A stretch of DNA of 64,000 bases from Candidatus Nanopelagicales bacterium (GTDB lineage: Bacteria; Actinomycetota; Actinomycetes; Nanopelagicales; Nanopelagicaceae): positions 1 to 64,000 of the forward strand of contig JAURGA010000003.1 in NCBI GenBank assembly GCA_030834095.1. Reading direction: 5' to 3'. Each line of letters begins with the position of its first letter. The stretch's first letter is position 1. Positions 20,629 to 30,758 of the stretch are shown piece by piece. Under the pieces are notes generated by a model. It did no database searches, was not told the origin of the DNA, and saw only the letters and a program-made list of their open reading frames with translations. The translations under genes were made by a program, and so were the position numbers.

Positions 20629-21570
20629 TTAGCGGGCAAGTAGCGCGTTGATTTCATCTGCTACATGCTGGTGTAAAACATTTGCATCAGGCGTTATCCC
20701 GGCAAGCGAAAAATAACCATGAATCATTCCGTCATATTCACGATATGCGGTTTGAACTCCTGATTTTCGCAAGAGTTCGGCATAGATATATCCATCATCC
20801 AAAAGAGGATCAAATTCAGCCGTTGTAATAATCGCGGGAGCAAGGTTTGAAAAATCTTTTGCAGCGACTGGCACCGCATATGGATTCCTTGCATCAGACT
20901 TTTTTGAAAGGTATTGCTGCCAGAACCACTTCATTGCCTGCGTGCTTAGCCCAAATCCAGTTGCATTGTTATATGCCGAGTCATAATTCATCTCGTTGTC
21001 ATTGCAAGGATAGATAAGTAACTGAAACGCAAGGCTTACATCTGCAGTATCTCTGGCCTTCAGCGCAACCGCAGCTGCAAGATTTCCGCCGGCACTATCA
21101 CCGCCAACACCAATCTGAGTTGGTTTAATTCCTAGAGATTGCGAATTTGCAGCAACCCACAGAAGTGTTGCATAGCAATCATCGAAGGGGATTGGGAAAG
21201 GTAGTTCAGGCGCTTTTTGATAATTGACTGCAACAACTACAAATTGGCCTTTATTGGATAATGAACGCATAGCTTGTTCGTAGCTATCTAAGTTATTTAA
21301 AACCCAACCGCCACCATGAAAGAAAACTAGCGCCGGTAGAATTGCGCCTTTAACTGGGCGGTATATCCGGACCGGAAGATCGGCTGTTGGTCCAGGAATA
21401 TAACGATGAATTACTTCATAAATTTTCTCGGGCTCGCCAGATTGAACTGCGCGGTTCTCCAAATTCTTTCGTATAGTTGAAACTGGTGCCTGCCAAACTT
21501 CTGGTAAACCACTTTCACTGCGTGCCTGTAAGAAAGCTACTAGCTCTGGCTTAAGTCCCACTTCTACCAA
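20629..21570 (-). CDS. alpha/beta hydrolase (HSL-type esterase)
   Basis: LVFFHGGGWVLNNLDSY and IGVGGDSAGGNLAAAVAL motifs. Confidence 0.9.
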   Translation of the reverse strand: MVEVGLKPELVAFLQARSESGLPEVWQAPVSTIRKNLENRAVQSGEPEKIYEVIHRYIPGPTADLPVRIYRPVKGAILPALVFFHGGGWVLNNLDSYEQAMRSLSNKGQFVVVAVNYQKAPELPFPIPFDDCYATLLWVAANSQSLGIKPTQIGVGGDSAGGNLAAAVALKARDTADVSLAFQLLIYPCNDNEMNYDSAYNNATGFGLSTQAMKWFWQQYLSKKSDARNPYAVPVAAKDFSNLAPAIITTAEFDPLLDDGYIYAELLRKSGVQTAYREYDGMIHGYFSLAGITPDANVLHQHVADEINALLAR

Positions 21571-23015
21571 CCCACAGTTTGATCTCGAAGTTTGCGATAC
21601 TTAACTAAAACTTCAGGAGTCGCTTTTTCTTTAATGCTCTCGACTTTTCCTAAATCCCATTGCGGTGGTCGTTCACTTCCGAGAAGAGCCCAGGCGGCAA
21701 GCTTTGCTGCACCGATTGCAACATATTCACCAGGTGGCGGAAGTAAAACTTCGCGACCGAAGATTGCAGATGCTATTTTTCCAACTGCAGGATTCTTTGC
21801 AGCTCCACCTACCAATAAGATTCGTTTAACTTCAACACCCAACTTCTCAAGTGATGCAACAGCATCAGCCATACCGCAGAGCATCCCTTCGATCATTGCG
21901 CGAGCTAAGTTTTCTGGATTTGAATTATTTAAATTCATTCCGGAGAAAACGCCGGTTGCATCTGGTCGGTTTGGGGTTCGTTCACCTTCAAAATATGGAA
22001 GAAGTGTTAGACCACCTGCGCCAGGTTCTGCTTTAAGTGCAAGTTCACCAAGTTCATCATGGCTTACTCCAAGAATTCGAGCTGCTGCATCCAGAATTCG
22101 AGCTGCATTTAAAGTGCAGACTAACGGAAGAAAATAACCGGTGCCATCTGCAAAACCTGCAACCTCGCCACTTGCATCATGCGTTGGTGTTTTAGAAACC
22201 GCAAATGCGGTTCCGCTTGTGCCAAGTGAAACAACTACATCTCCGGGCCGGGCATCAACACCAATTGCAGCTGCCGCATTATCGCCAGTTCCGGCAGCGA
22301 TTGGAATTCCGCTCTTCGTTTTCATTGCGAAAGTTTTAGGTTCAACAATTCTAGGAAATGTAATCTCTTGTTTGCTTCCGATGGCTAACTGAAAAACATC
22401 TTCTCGATATTTGTTGCTAACGCAGTCAAAATACCCAGTCCCACTTGCATCACCGCGATCAGTAAACAGGTCTGCGATTAATTCACTTCCGGAAATCTTC
22501 CACGATATCCAATCGTGGGGAAGTGCAATTGCAGCCACTTTTGCCGCATTAGCTGGTTCATGTTTTGCAAGCCAACGCACTTTGCTTGCAGTAAATGCCG
22601 CCACCAATGAAGATCCAACTGCTTTAGCAATTTCAGAGCCGCCACCCATTTCAGTATTCAAATCATCAGCTTCTTTCGATGATCTTGTGTCATTCCATAA
22701 AAGCGCTGCTCTAATTACATTTCCAGATTTATCTAGTGCAACCATCCCATGCTGTTGTCCAGCAACAGCAATTGCTGCGACATCATCTAAACCACCGGCA
22801 ATCCTTATTGCATCTTGGGTCGCGCTCCACCAAAGAGCCGGATCAACTTCGCTGCCATCAGGGTGCGCAGCTCGGCCTTCGCGGATAATTTGGCCACTTT
22901 GAGCGTCACGAATAACAACTTTGACCGACTGTGTTGAGGTATCGATACCAGCCACTAGTTGCATTTTCGCTCCCGACATTTTACTCAAGACTCTAGGGGA
23001 TGATTTAACCACCAC
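21564..23015 (-). CDS. xylB: xylulokinase (FGGY family)
   Basis: LVAGIDTSTQSVKVVIRDAQSG...AVAGQQHGMVALD...VVSLGTSGTAF...RILLVGGAAKNP; true start probably MQLVAGID near 22965. Confidence 0.9.
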   Translation of the reverse strand: MVVKSSPRVLSKMSGAKMQLVAGIDTSTQSVKVVIRDAQSGQIIREGRAAHPDGSEVDPALWWSATQDAIRIAGGLDDVAAIAVAGQQHGMVALDKSGNVIRAALLWNDTRSSKEADDLNTEMGGGSEIAKAVGSSLVAAFTASKVRWLAKHEPANAAKVAAIALPHDWISWKISGSELIADLFTDRGDASGTGYFDCVSNKYREDVFQLAIGSKQEITFPRIVEPKTFAMKTKSGIPIAAGTGDNAAAAIGVDARPGDVVVSLGTSGTAFAVSKTPTHDASGEVAGFADGTGYFLPLVCTLNAARILDAAARILGVSHDELGELALKAEPGAGGLTLLPYFEGERTPNRPDATGVFSGMNLNNSNPENLARAMIEGMLCGMADAVASLEKLGVEVKRILLVGGAAKNPAVGKIASAIFGREVLLPPPGEYVAIGAAKLAAWALLGSERPPQWDLGKVESIKEKATPEVLVKYRKLRDQTVGW

Positions 23016-23098
23016 TTTGCGGAGGGTAGACTTATCTAGTCAAAGTTGACCACCCTAAATATTTTTCAAGCGAATTAAACTAAAAATCAGGAGTAAAG

Positions 23099-24124
23099 AT
23101 GCGTATTGGTGTCCTAACAGGTGGCGGAGATTGCCCAGGATTAAATGCTGTTATTCGTGCGGTGGTTCGCAAGGGTGTTAAAGAGTATGGCTATGAGTTT
23201 GTTGGGTTCCGCGATGGTTGGAAGGGTCCACTTGAAGGTTTAACAATGCCTCTGGATCTAGCAACAACACGTGGCATCTTGCCTAGGGGTGGAACGATTC
23301 TTGGTTCATCTAGAACAAATCCTTTTAAAATTGAAAATGGCGTAGAGCGCATCAAAGAAAACCTTGCAAAGATGAATATTGATGCACTTGTGGCAATTGG
23401 TGGCGAAGACACACTTGGGGTAGCAACAAAGCTCGATTCATTGGGTGTAAAAGTTGTCGGTGTCCCAAAGACAATTGATAACGATTTAAATAACACTGAT
23501 TACACATTTGGTTTTGATACTTCGGTAAATATCGCAGTTGAAGCAATTGACCGACTTCATACGACAGCAGAATCACATCACCGCGCACTTATTGTTGAGG
23601 TAATGGGACGGCATGCTGGCTGGATTGCGCTTCATGCCGGAATTGCCGGTGGGGCATCTTGCGTCTTGATTCCAGAAGTTAAATTCTCAGTAGACAAGGT
23701 CTGCGAGTGGGTAAATTCTCGATTCGAATCTTCCTATGCACCAATCATCGTTATTGCCGAAGGTGCAATTCCGCAGGATGGCGACATGGTTGTTAAAGAT
23801 CAGACACTTGATTCATTTGGACACGTTAAATTATCTGGAATCGGTGAATGGCTTGCTGCTCAGATTGAAGAGAAGACTGGAAAAGAGGCGCGCACATCTG
23901 TTCTCGGACACATCCAACGTGGTGGTTCGCCAACTGCCTTCGACCGTGTGTTAGCAACTAGATTTGGTTTGCATGCAATTACTGCAATCCACGAGGGTGA
24001 TTTTGGCAAGATGGTCGCGCTACACGGAACCAAGATTGAGCGAGTTCCGCTGGCATCGGCAACCACTCAACTTAAATTAGTAACGCCTGATTTATACGCT
24101 GAAGCGGAAGTCTTCTTCGGATAA
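23099..24124 (+). CDS. pfkA: 6-phosphofructokinase, predicted PPi-dependent
   Basis: MRIGVLTGGGDCPGLNAVIRA, AIGGEDTLG, VPKTIDNDLNNTDYTFGFDTS, MGRHAGWIAL. Confidence 0.94.
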   Translation: MRIGVLTGGGDCPGLNAVIRAVVRKGVKEYGYEFVGFRDGWKGPLEGLTMPLDLATTRGILPRGGTILGSSRTNPFKIENGVERIKENLAKMNIDALVAIGGEDTLGVATKLDSLGVKVVGVPKTIDNDLNNTDYTFGFDTSVNIAVEAIDRLHTTAESHHRALIVEVMGRHAGWIALHAGIAGGASCVLIPEVKFSVDKVCEWVNSRFESSYAPIIVIAEGAIPQDGDMVVKDQTLDSFGHVKLSGIGEWLAAQIEEKTGKEARTSVLGHIQRGGSPTAFDRVLATRFGLHAITAIHEGDFGKMVALHGTKIERVPLASATTQLKLVTPDLYAEAEVFFG

Positions 24125-24176
24125 TCCAGGCTAAATAACGAGCGCCGAGCATCCCTTCTTCTCTAAACTTAAGGAC

Positions 24177-25520
24177 ATGATGAAAATCGATTCACTATTT
24201 ACCCCAGGTCTTGTGGCTGCCCAACAACCACAGTGGCCAGGCGGAGTTAATGGTCCAGAAGTTAGTGCGGCCGTTGAAACTCTTCGTAAGTTGCCACCGC
24301 TAGTTTTTGCTGGTGAATGCGACAGTCTTAAATCTCGTATCGCAATTGCGCAAGAAGGTAAAGCTTTTTGGTTGCAAGGCGGAGACTGCGCCGAAACATT
24401 TGAAGCTGCAACAGCAGATTCGATTCGAAACCGAATCAAAACAATTTTGCAGATGGCAGCGGTCCTACAATATTTTGCAAGTCTTCCAGTAATCAAAGTT
24501 GGCCGAATGGCTGGACAATTCGCTAAGCCACGCAGCAGCGATACCGAAACTCGTGGTGATGTAACTCTTCCAGCCTATCGAGGCGATGCGGTAAATGATT
24601 TAGCGTTCACACTAGAAGCGCGGACCCCAAATCCACAGCGATTGGTGCAGGTTTACAACACATCTTCATCAACGCTCAATTTAGTGCGCGCATTTACTCA
24701 AGGTGGTTTCGCTGACATCCGCCGAGTTCATGAATGGAACAAAGGGTTTGCAAAGGATCCACGTTTTGGTGCGCGTTACGAGCAGATGGCGGGAGAGATT
24801 GGACGTTCATTAGATTTCATGGCTTCTGCAGGTGTCGATCCAGATGCATTCAAGACCGTAGATTTCTATTCATCACACGAAGCGCTAATTTTGGAATACG
24901 AAAAAGCACTAACCAGAATCGATTCCCGAACCGATCTTCCTTATGATGTTTCTGCGCACTTCGTTTGGATTGGCGAACGCACCAGACAATTAGATGGCGC
25001 ACATATGGATTTCGCCTCCAAAATTCAGAATCCAATCGGAATCAAGCTTGGCCCAAAGAGCACGGTTGAAGATGCTCTTGCCATGATTCAAAAATTGAAT
25101 CCAAACAATGAACCTGGTCGCCTCACCTTTATTACTCGGATGGGTGCTTCTCTAATTCGCGAAAAATTACCAACTCTCGTTAAGGCCGTAACTGATTCCG
25201 GCGCAAAAGTGCTTTGGGTATGCGACCCAATGCACGGAAATACTTATGAGGCGCCAAGTGGCTACAAGACTCGCAAATTCGATGATGTTATGGATGAAGT
25301 TCGTGGTTTCTTCGAAGTCCACAAAGCCCTTGGCACCCATCCTGGTGGTATTCACATTGAATTGACTGGAGATGACGTCACTGAATGCGTCGGCGGCGGC
25401 GAACAAATTTTGGAATCTGATTTAGCAACGCGATATGAAAGCGCTTGTGACCCACGTTTGAACCATACGCAGTCTCTCGAGCTTGCCTTCCTTGTGGCAG
25501 AAATGTTGCGCGACCACTAG
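24177..25520 (+). CDS. aroG: class II 3-deoxy-7-phosphoheptulonate synthase
   Basis: KAFWLQGGDCAETF...VIKVGRMAGQFAKPRS...WVCDPMHGNTYEAPSGYKTR. Confidence 0.96.
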   Translation: MMKIDSLFTPGLVAAQQPQWPGGVNGPEVSAAVETLRKLPPLVFAGECDSLKSRIAIAQEGKAFWLQGGDCAETFEAATADSIRNRIKTILQMAAVLQYFASLPVIKVGRMAGQFAKPRSSDTETRGDVTLPAYRGDAVNDLAFTLEARTPNPQRLVQVYNTSSSTLNLVRAFTQGGFADIRRVHEWNKGFAKDPRFGARYEQMAGEIGRSLDFMASAGVDPDAFKTVDFYSSHEALILEYEKALTRIDSRTDLPYDVSAHFVWIGERTRQLDGAHMDFASKIQNPIGIKLGPKSTVEDALAMIQKLNPNNEPGRLTFITRMGASLIREKLPTLVKAVTDSGAKVLWVCDPMHGNTYEAPSGYKTRKFDDVMDEVRGFFEVHKALGTHPGGIHIELTGDDVTECVGGGEQILESDLATRYESACDPRLNHTQSLELAFLVAEMLRDH

Positions 25521-25551
25521 TTTTTATTTAGATTCGTATTAGCCTTGTGGG

Positions 25552-26046
25552 ATGCTGTTTCAGGCAACTCAGAAGACTCCGGTCGGGGAGTTGTTTCTTG
25601 TAAGCCATGAACATATCTTGCTAGCCGCAGGCTTTAGGAATTTTAAAGATTTACTCTCCAAAATGGATGCTGCGGATCTCAATCTCGAAACAAAGAGCGT
25701 TAAAAGTATTCCGATAATTAGTGATTTGATAAAAGATTATTTCGATGGAGACTTATCGGCCTTAGGTGGGATAAAAGTTAGACAGCCTGGGGCCGAATTT
25801 TCACAGGAAGTTTGGAAAGTGATGCGAAAGATTCCAGCGGGTAAAACTTGGTCATATTCAGATTTAGCAAGCAGGGCAGGTTCACCCAATGCTGTGCGTG
25901 CCGTGGGAACGGCCTGTGCCAGAAACTTAATCGCTCCAATCATTCCGTGCCACAGAGTTGTGAAGAGTGGTGGTGCTTTAGGAAATTATGGCTATGGGTT
26001 GCAGATAAAGGATTGGCTATTACGCCACGAGGGCGCGCTTAAGTAA
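25552..26046 (+). CDS. ogt: methylated-DNA--protein-cysteine methyltransferase
   Basis: GKTWSYSDLASRAGSPNAVRAVGTACARNLIAPIIPCHRVVKSGGALGNYGYG (PCHR active site). Confidence 0.95.
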   Translation: MLFQATQKTPVGELFLVSHEHILLAAGFRNFKDLLSKMDAADLNLETKSVKSIPIISDLIKDYFDGDLSALGGIKVRQPGAEFSQEVWKVMRKIPAGKTWSYSDLASRAGSPNAVRAVGTACARNLIAPIIPCHRVVKSGGALGNYGYGLQIKDWLLRHEGALK

Positions 26047-27072
26047 TTTTGGAAGAGCTTCAAGAATCTTGGCCAGATCAGTTTCGGTAATATCTAAATG
26101 AGTTACTATTCGAAGAAACTTCGGCCCGAGTGCGGCAGCTAGAATTCCCACTTCCTTCAATTGATTATTCAATTCATTAGCTGTGATTGAGGTGCATGAT
26201 AAATTTAGAGCAACAATATTTGTTTCCACACTAGTTGAATCAATTAAACTAGGGGAGATTGCGGCACAAGCTTCAGCTATCGCCTTTGCATTTGCATGGT
26301 CCAGCCTCAATCTAGAAATATTGTTATCGAGAGCATAATTTGCTGCTGCTGCTAGGAAACCGACTTGGCGCATTCCGCCACCGTATCGTTTGCGCCAAAT
26401 ACGCGAATCAGCAATGCGCTCTGAAGTTGAAAGAATAGCTGAACCGATAGGTGCGCCGAGTCCTTTTGAGAAACAGACGCTAATAGTGTCGAATTGTGAT
26501 CCAAAGTCCTTTAGCGCGATTCCACTAGCGACATGAGCATTCCAAATTCTTGCACCATCTAGGTGCATGTTTATCCCGACAGCAGAGCTTGCTTTACGAA
26601 GCTCTTTGATCTCATCGAATGATTGAACATAGCCGCCACCAAAATTATGAGAATTTTCAATTGCAATCGCCTTCGTTGAAACTAAATATGGCCCCGCATC
26701 CGGTGAAGCGATTCGCATTACTTCACTTGCCTTAAAGGATCCCCGATGGCCCTCCCAGGTTCGTGTAGTGATTCCACTAAAGGTTGCACCAGCACCAAGT
26801 TCTGCCCGAACAATATGTGAAGTTAATTCAGTTAATAACTCTTCGCCCGGTTTAACTAATGAGCGAATAGCAAGTTGATTGGTTAGTGAACCGGTGGCTG
26901 CAAAGAGCGCAGCTTCCTTGCCAAACATTTGCGCAACTCTTTTCTCCAGAGCATTTACCGTGGGATCATCTTCAAAAACATCATCGCCAACAGCGGCTGT
27001 TGACATAGCCTCAAGCATTTCAGGTGAAGGCTTAGTTACGGTGTCAGATCTAAAATCAGATAGCTGGCTCAA
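26020..27072 (-). CDS. ltaE: low-specificity threonine aldolase / beta-eliminating lyase
   Basis: DFRSDTVTKPSPEMLEAM...AVGDDVFEDDPTVNALEKRVA...MHLDGARIWNA. Confidence 0.93.
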   Translation of the reverse strand: MSQLSDFRSDTVTKPSPEMLEAMSTAAVGDDVFEDDPTVNALEKRVAQMFGKEAALFAATGSLTNQLAIRSLVKPGEELLTELTSHIVRAELGAGATFSGITTRTWEGHRGSFKASEVMRIASPDAGPYLVSTKAIAIENSHNFGGGYVQSFDEIKELRKASSAVGINMHLDGARIWNAHVASGIALKDFGSQFDTISVCFSKGLGAPIGSAILSTSERIADSRIWRKRYGGGMRQVGFLAAAANYALDNNISRLRLDHANAKAIAEACAAISPSLIDSTSVETNIVALNLSCTSITANELNNQLKEVGILAAALGPKFLRIVTHLDITETDLAKILEALPKLLKRALVA

Positions 27073-27938
27073 GATTTCGCACTCTCTTTTCTCTGATCAA
27101 GCAGAATAATTAAATACATAGAAGCCAGAACCAGCAAGCCCCCAAGTGCAATTCGAAGTGTTACTGGCTCATTTAGTAGCCAAATTCCGAAAGCGGCAGC
27201 AAATACGACTTCGGCGGCCAAAATAACGCCAACTGTTGATGGCGCAATAAATGATTGGGCCCAAGTCTGGACAATGAATGCCAGGGCGGTTGCAAAGATG
27301 GCGGTGTAAATAATTGACCACCAAACACCAGAATCTGGTGGCGCCTTGAATCCACTTTTGAAACTTGCAAGAAATGTAACCACTGCGCAGGTTCCTAGTT
27401 GAATAACTGTTAGCGCATAGGCGTCAAGGCCCTTTGACCATTCGCCAAGGCCAACGATATGGAAGGCGAAGAGAAGTGCACTTATGAGAACTAAAAATTC
27501 ACCAGCTCCGAATTTAACTCCGTTGAAGGAAAGTAGCGCGAGTCCAACAGTCGCAACCAAGACCGCAAACCATTCCACCAAAGTTATGTTCTTTCGCAGG
27601 ATCACCGCAGCAACAACTGGAGTGAAAACAACATATAAGCCGGTTATAAAGCCAGTATTTGAAACTGTAGTCAGAGTCAGTCCAAAGGATTGAAAAATGT
27701 ATCCACTGCTCAGAAACAAACCAAGAATGACTCCCTTTTTTAAGAAGGGCAAATCAATTTTCTTAAGCACCGATGGACGAATCGCAATTAACAAGAGCGT
27801 CGCGATGACAAATCGCCAGGTAAGAAATGAATTTACATCAAGGCGCTCTAAGGTGCCTTTCATTGAAAGAAAAGCGCTACCCCAAATAGCTGCAACTGCC
27901 ATCAGTGCTATTGAAGAGAAGACTTTGCTATCTCTCAT
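27069..27938 (-). CDS. EamA/DMT-family transporter
   Basis: Two EamA repeats; AAIWGSAFLSMKGTLERLDVNSFLTWRF. Confidence 0.85.
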   Translation of the reverse strand: MRDSKVFSSIALMAVAAIWGSAFLSMKGTLERLDVNSFLTWRFVIATLLLIAIRPSVLKKIDLPFLKKGVILGLFLSSGYIFQSFGLTLTTVSNTGFITGLYVVFTPVVAAVILRKNITLVEWFAVLVATVGLALLSFNGVKFGAGEFLVLISALLFAFHIVGLGEWSKGLDAYALTVIQLGTCAVVTFLASFKSGFKAPPDSGVWWSIIYTAIFATALAFIVQTWAQSFIAPSTVGVILAAEVVFAAAFGIWLLNEPVTLRIALGGLLVLASMYLIILLDQRKESAKS

Positions 27939-28813
27939 TTAATCTTGGCTCTCATTTTTGACAAGAGTGCAATTTCCTCGCCATGTTTCTCTTCCATACC
28001 TGGTGTCTCGAGAATCAATGGGGCGTTCTGGGCCACGGGATGAGCCAACAATTCTTCAAAAGCTTTTAAACCAATCTCACCATCGCCAAGATTCTGATGG
28101 CGATCTTTCAACGCGCCACAGACATCCATCGAATCATTTGTATGAATTAATTTAATGCGCTCAATTCCAACTAATCTAACAAGCAGGTCGAGAGTCTCCG
28201 TCATCCCACCTTTTTTAGCGATGTCATGTCCAGCTGCAAAGACGTGACAAGTGTCGAGACAGACTCCAACTTTTGGATGCCATTCCAGGGCTTCAAAGTA
28301 ATAAAGTAAATCATCTAGCTTTTTAACTAAAGATTGCCCTTGTCCCGCAGTCGGCTCTAGTAGCAGCCAGGGATCTTCATCCTTTAATTTATTCAGCACT
28401 GGCATCACGCCTTTTTTAATTTGTTTCCACGCTTTATCAACGTAGTCAACCTCAACGGCTGATCCAGTATGAACAACAGCGCCCTTTGAGCCAATTTCTC
28501 GCGCTCTGCGAAGTGAATAAGCTGTAGACGCAACTGAATTTTCGTATGTAGACACCGTTGGTGAACCAAGGTTAATTAAAAATGGTGCATGAACATAAGT
28601 TTCAATATCAAGTTCAAGCGCTTTATCTCGAAACAAGGTATCGGCTTCAACATTTGCATCGGGCATCGCCCAACCTCGAGGGTTAGATGCGAATACCTGA
28701 ATCGCTTCTGCACGAACTTCTTGGGCATAGGCAATCGAACGTTTAGCCATGCCTCCAGAAGTTGGAGTATGCGCGCCCAAACGGGGGAGTTTTCTTGGGC
28801 TGGCCATTAGCAA
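27935..28813 (-). CDS. nfo: deoxyribonuclease IV (AP endonuclease family 2)
   Basis: IGAHTPTSGG-like start (RLGAHTPTSGGMAKRSIAYAQEVRAEAIQVFASNPRGW), VCLDTCHVFAAGHDI, LILETPGMEEKHGEEIALL. Confidence 0.92.
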   Translation of the reverse strand: MLMASPRKLPRLGAHTPTSGGMAKRSIAYAQEVRAEAIQVFASNPRGWAMPDANVEADTLFRDKALELDIETYVHAPFLINLGSPTVSTYENSVASTAYSLRRAREIGSKGAVVHTGSAVEVDYVDKAWKQIKKGVMPVLNKLKDEDPWLLLEPTAGQGQSLVKKLDDLLYYFEALEWHPKVGVCLDTCHVFAAGHDIAKKGGMTETLDLLVRLVGIERIKLIHTNDSMDVCGALKDRHQNLGDGEIGLKAFEELLAHPVAQNAPLILETPGMEEKHGEEIALLSKMRAKIK

Positions 28814-28838
28814 ACCCTAACTCATCGTGACGAGTTTT

Positions 28839-30749
28839 TTACCCTAAGGTAATGGTAACGGTTGAACCAGGAGTTACAGCAGTCCCAGACTTCGGGACCA
28901 TATCCGTAACAGTTTTCTTATTTGCGATGTATTTAAACTCAACCTTGAAACCCAGATCCTCAAGAATCTTAGTTGCTGCCAGTTTTGATAGGGAGTAGAC
29001 ATTAGGTATAAAGATTTTTGAAGGCCCTTTAGAAATAACCAATTCAATCTTCTCGCCCTTTCCAACCGTCGATACATCACTAGGAGTTTGTGAGATAACG
29101 GTGCCTATAGGAACTGTTTCACTGTATTCATAATTACTATTTACAATCAATCCAGCAGCAGTTAATTCACTTTGGGCTTGATCACTTGTCTTTCCTTCGA
29201 AATTTGATAATTCAACCTGCTCTGGCCCCTTACTGATTATCAAATCAACAGAGCTATCTTTTCTAACAGGTGATCCACTCGGAGGATTACCGTCAATTAT
29301 CAGACCCGCTTCTAAGGTGTAGTTGTATTTTTCACTCACTCGTCCAATTTTAAGATTTTTACTTTTAAGGGCTGCAGTAGCGTCTTCAACCGTTAAACCA
29401 ATTAGCTCTGGAACTTTAATTCGATCCTTACCTTTAGAAACTATAAGCAAAACTTCGCCAGCCACTTCTACGCGTCCGCCTCCTGGAGGATTTGAAGTTA
29501 TTACTTTGCCCTTTGGCACATCCTCGCTGAATACTTCTTGGATTTGACCAATCTTTAATCCTAGCTCCGCAACCGTGCTAGCTGCCTGGGTTTGCGACAT
29601 GCCAGCAAGGGATGGAATAGCAATCTTGTTTCCCGAGCCAGAGATTCCGTACCAGCTTGTTCCAATAATCAGCAGAACAATGAGGAGTGCGATGGCTCGA
29701 TTGCGTTTTACTCGTGTCGAAACTTTACGCTTTCCTTTGGCAGTACCGGAGGTCTCGTGCATTTCTTTGCCCCTCTTTAGATCTAACTGAGTAGTTATAT
29801 TTTTTATAATATCGAACTTGTCGCGTTTTTCTCGTTTTCCTTTTGGCGATTTGCCTCTAGGGATTGGGATATCAAGTTCAAGGCTCATCTGCCTTCGCTT
29901 CGGATCCAACTTAGTAAGTACGGCAAGGGTCTGCTCATGCATTTCCCCAGCATCTTTAAATCTCTTATCGGGATTATTTGCAGTTGCTTTCATGACAATT
30001 TCATCGAGTTCGGCGGGGATGGCCGGATTAAGAGTTGATGGCGCAGCTACACTTTGATTGACATGCATATATGCAATTTGGATTGGGCTCTCACCGTCAA
30101 ATGGTTTCTTGCCGGTCAACATCTCAAATAAAACGATTCCTAATGAGTAAACATCACTTCGCATATCAGAGAGACCGCGTTCAACCTGCTCTGGCGAGAG
30201 ATACGAGACGCTTCCAAGAATAACGCTTGATTCGACCGTAAGCGTTGATCCTAATTGTGCACCCTTAGCAAGACCAAAATCAGCGACCTTAACTCGGCCG
30301 TCCTTGGAGATCAAGATATTTTCAGGCTTAATATCTCGATGCAAAATTCCATTCTTATGTGCAGCAGACATCGCTGAGAGGACAGGTGCGAAGTATCTTA
30401 AACTTTCATTAACACCAAGTGCGCCCTGTTCAGCTATGACATCTCGCAAAGTGAAACCTTCGATGTATTCCATAACAATAAAGACTGCAGGGACGCCACC
30501 TTCATTCCAACCTTGATCCTGAATCGCAACAATATTTGGATGAGCGAGCGCAGCGGCAGCCTTGGCTTCGCGAATAAATCTTCCGACAAAATCTTCATCA
30601 TTCGCTAAATGAGGATGCATGATTTTTACTGCGACTGGTCGATCTAATCGAAGATCAAGTGCGAAATAAATTGTGGCCATCCCACCTGCCGCTACCACGC
30701 GTTTTAGCAAGTAGCGATTATCAATTAATTCGCCGGTTAAGTCGGACAC
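28839..30749 (-). CDS. Ser/Thr protein kinase with transmembrane segment and four PASTA domains (PknB/PknL-like)
   Basis: Kinase motifs (HRDIKPENILI, VADFGLAKG), TM segment AIALLIVLLIIGTSWYGI, then four PASTA repeats. Confidence 0.95.
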   Translation of the reverse strand: MSDLTGELIDNRYLLKRVVAAGGMATIYFALDLRLDRPVAVKIMHPHLANDEDFVGRFIREAKAAAALAHPNIVAIQDQGWNEGGVPAVFIVMEYIEGFTLRDVIAEQGALGVNESLRYFAPVLSAMSAAHKNGILHRDIKPENILISKDGRVKVADFGLAKGAQLGSTLTVESSVILGSVSYLSPEQVERGLSDMRSDVYSLGIVLFEMLTGKKPFDGESPIQIAYMHVNQSVAAPSTLNPAIPAELDEIVMKATANNPDKRFKDAGEMHEQTLAVLTKLDPKRRQMSLELDIPIPRGKSPKGKREKRDKFDIIKNITTQLDLKRGKEMHETSGTAKGKRKVSTRVKRNRAIALLIVLLIIGTSWYGISGSGNKIAIPSLAGMSQTQAASTVAELGLKIGQIQEVFSEDVPKGKVITSNPPGGGRVEVAGEVLLIVSKGKDRIKVPELIGLTVEDATAALKSKNLKIGRVSEKYNYTLEAGLIIDGNPPSGSPVRKDSSVDLIISKGPEQVELSNFEGKTSDQAQSELTAAGLIVNSNYEYSETVPIGTVISQTPSDVSTVGKGEKIELVISKGPSKIFIPNVYSLSKLAATKILEDLGFKVEFKYIANKKTVTDMVPKSGTAVTPGSTVTITLG

Positions 30750-30758
30750 GCTTAAATC

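Noticed and set aside
21592-22902. Chain of plus-strand ORFs (181, 83, 163 aa) antisense to xylB
   Set aside because: Ser/Pro/Ala-rich shadow frames of a clear FGGY kinase; no homology recognised.
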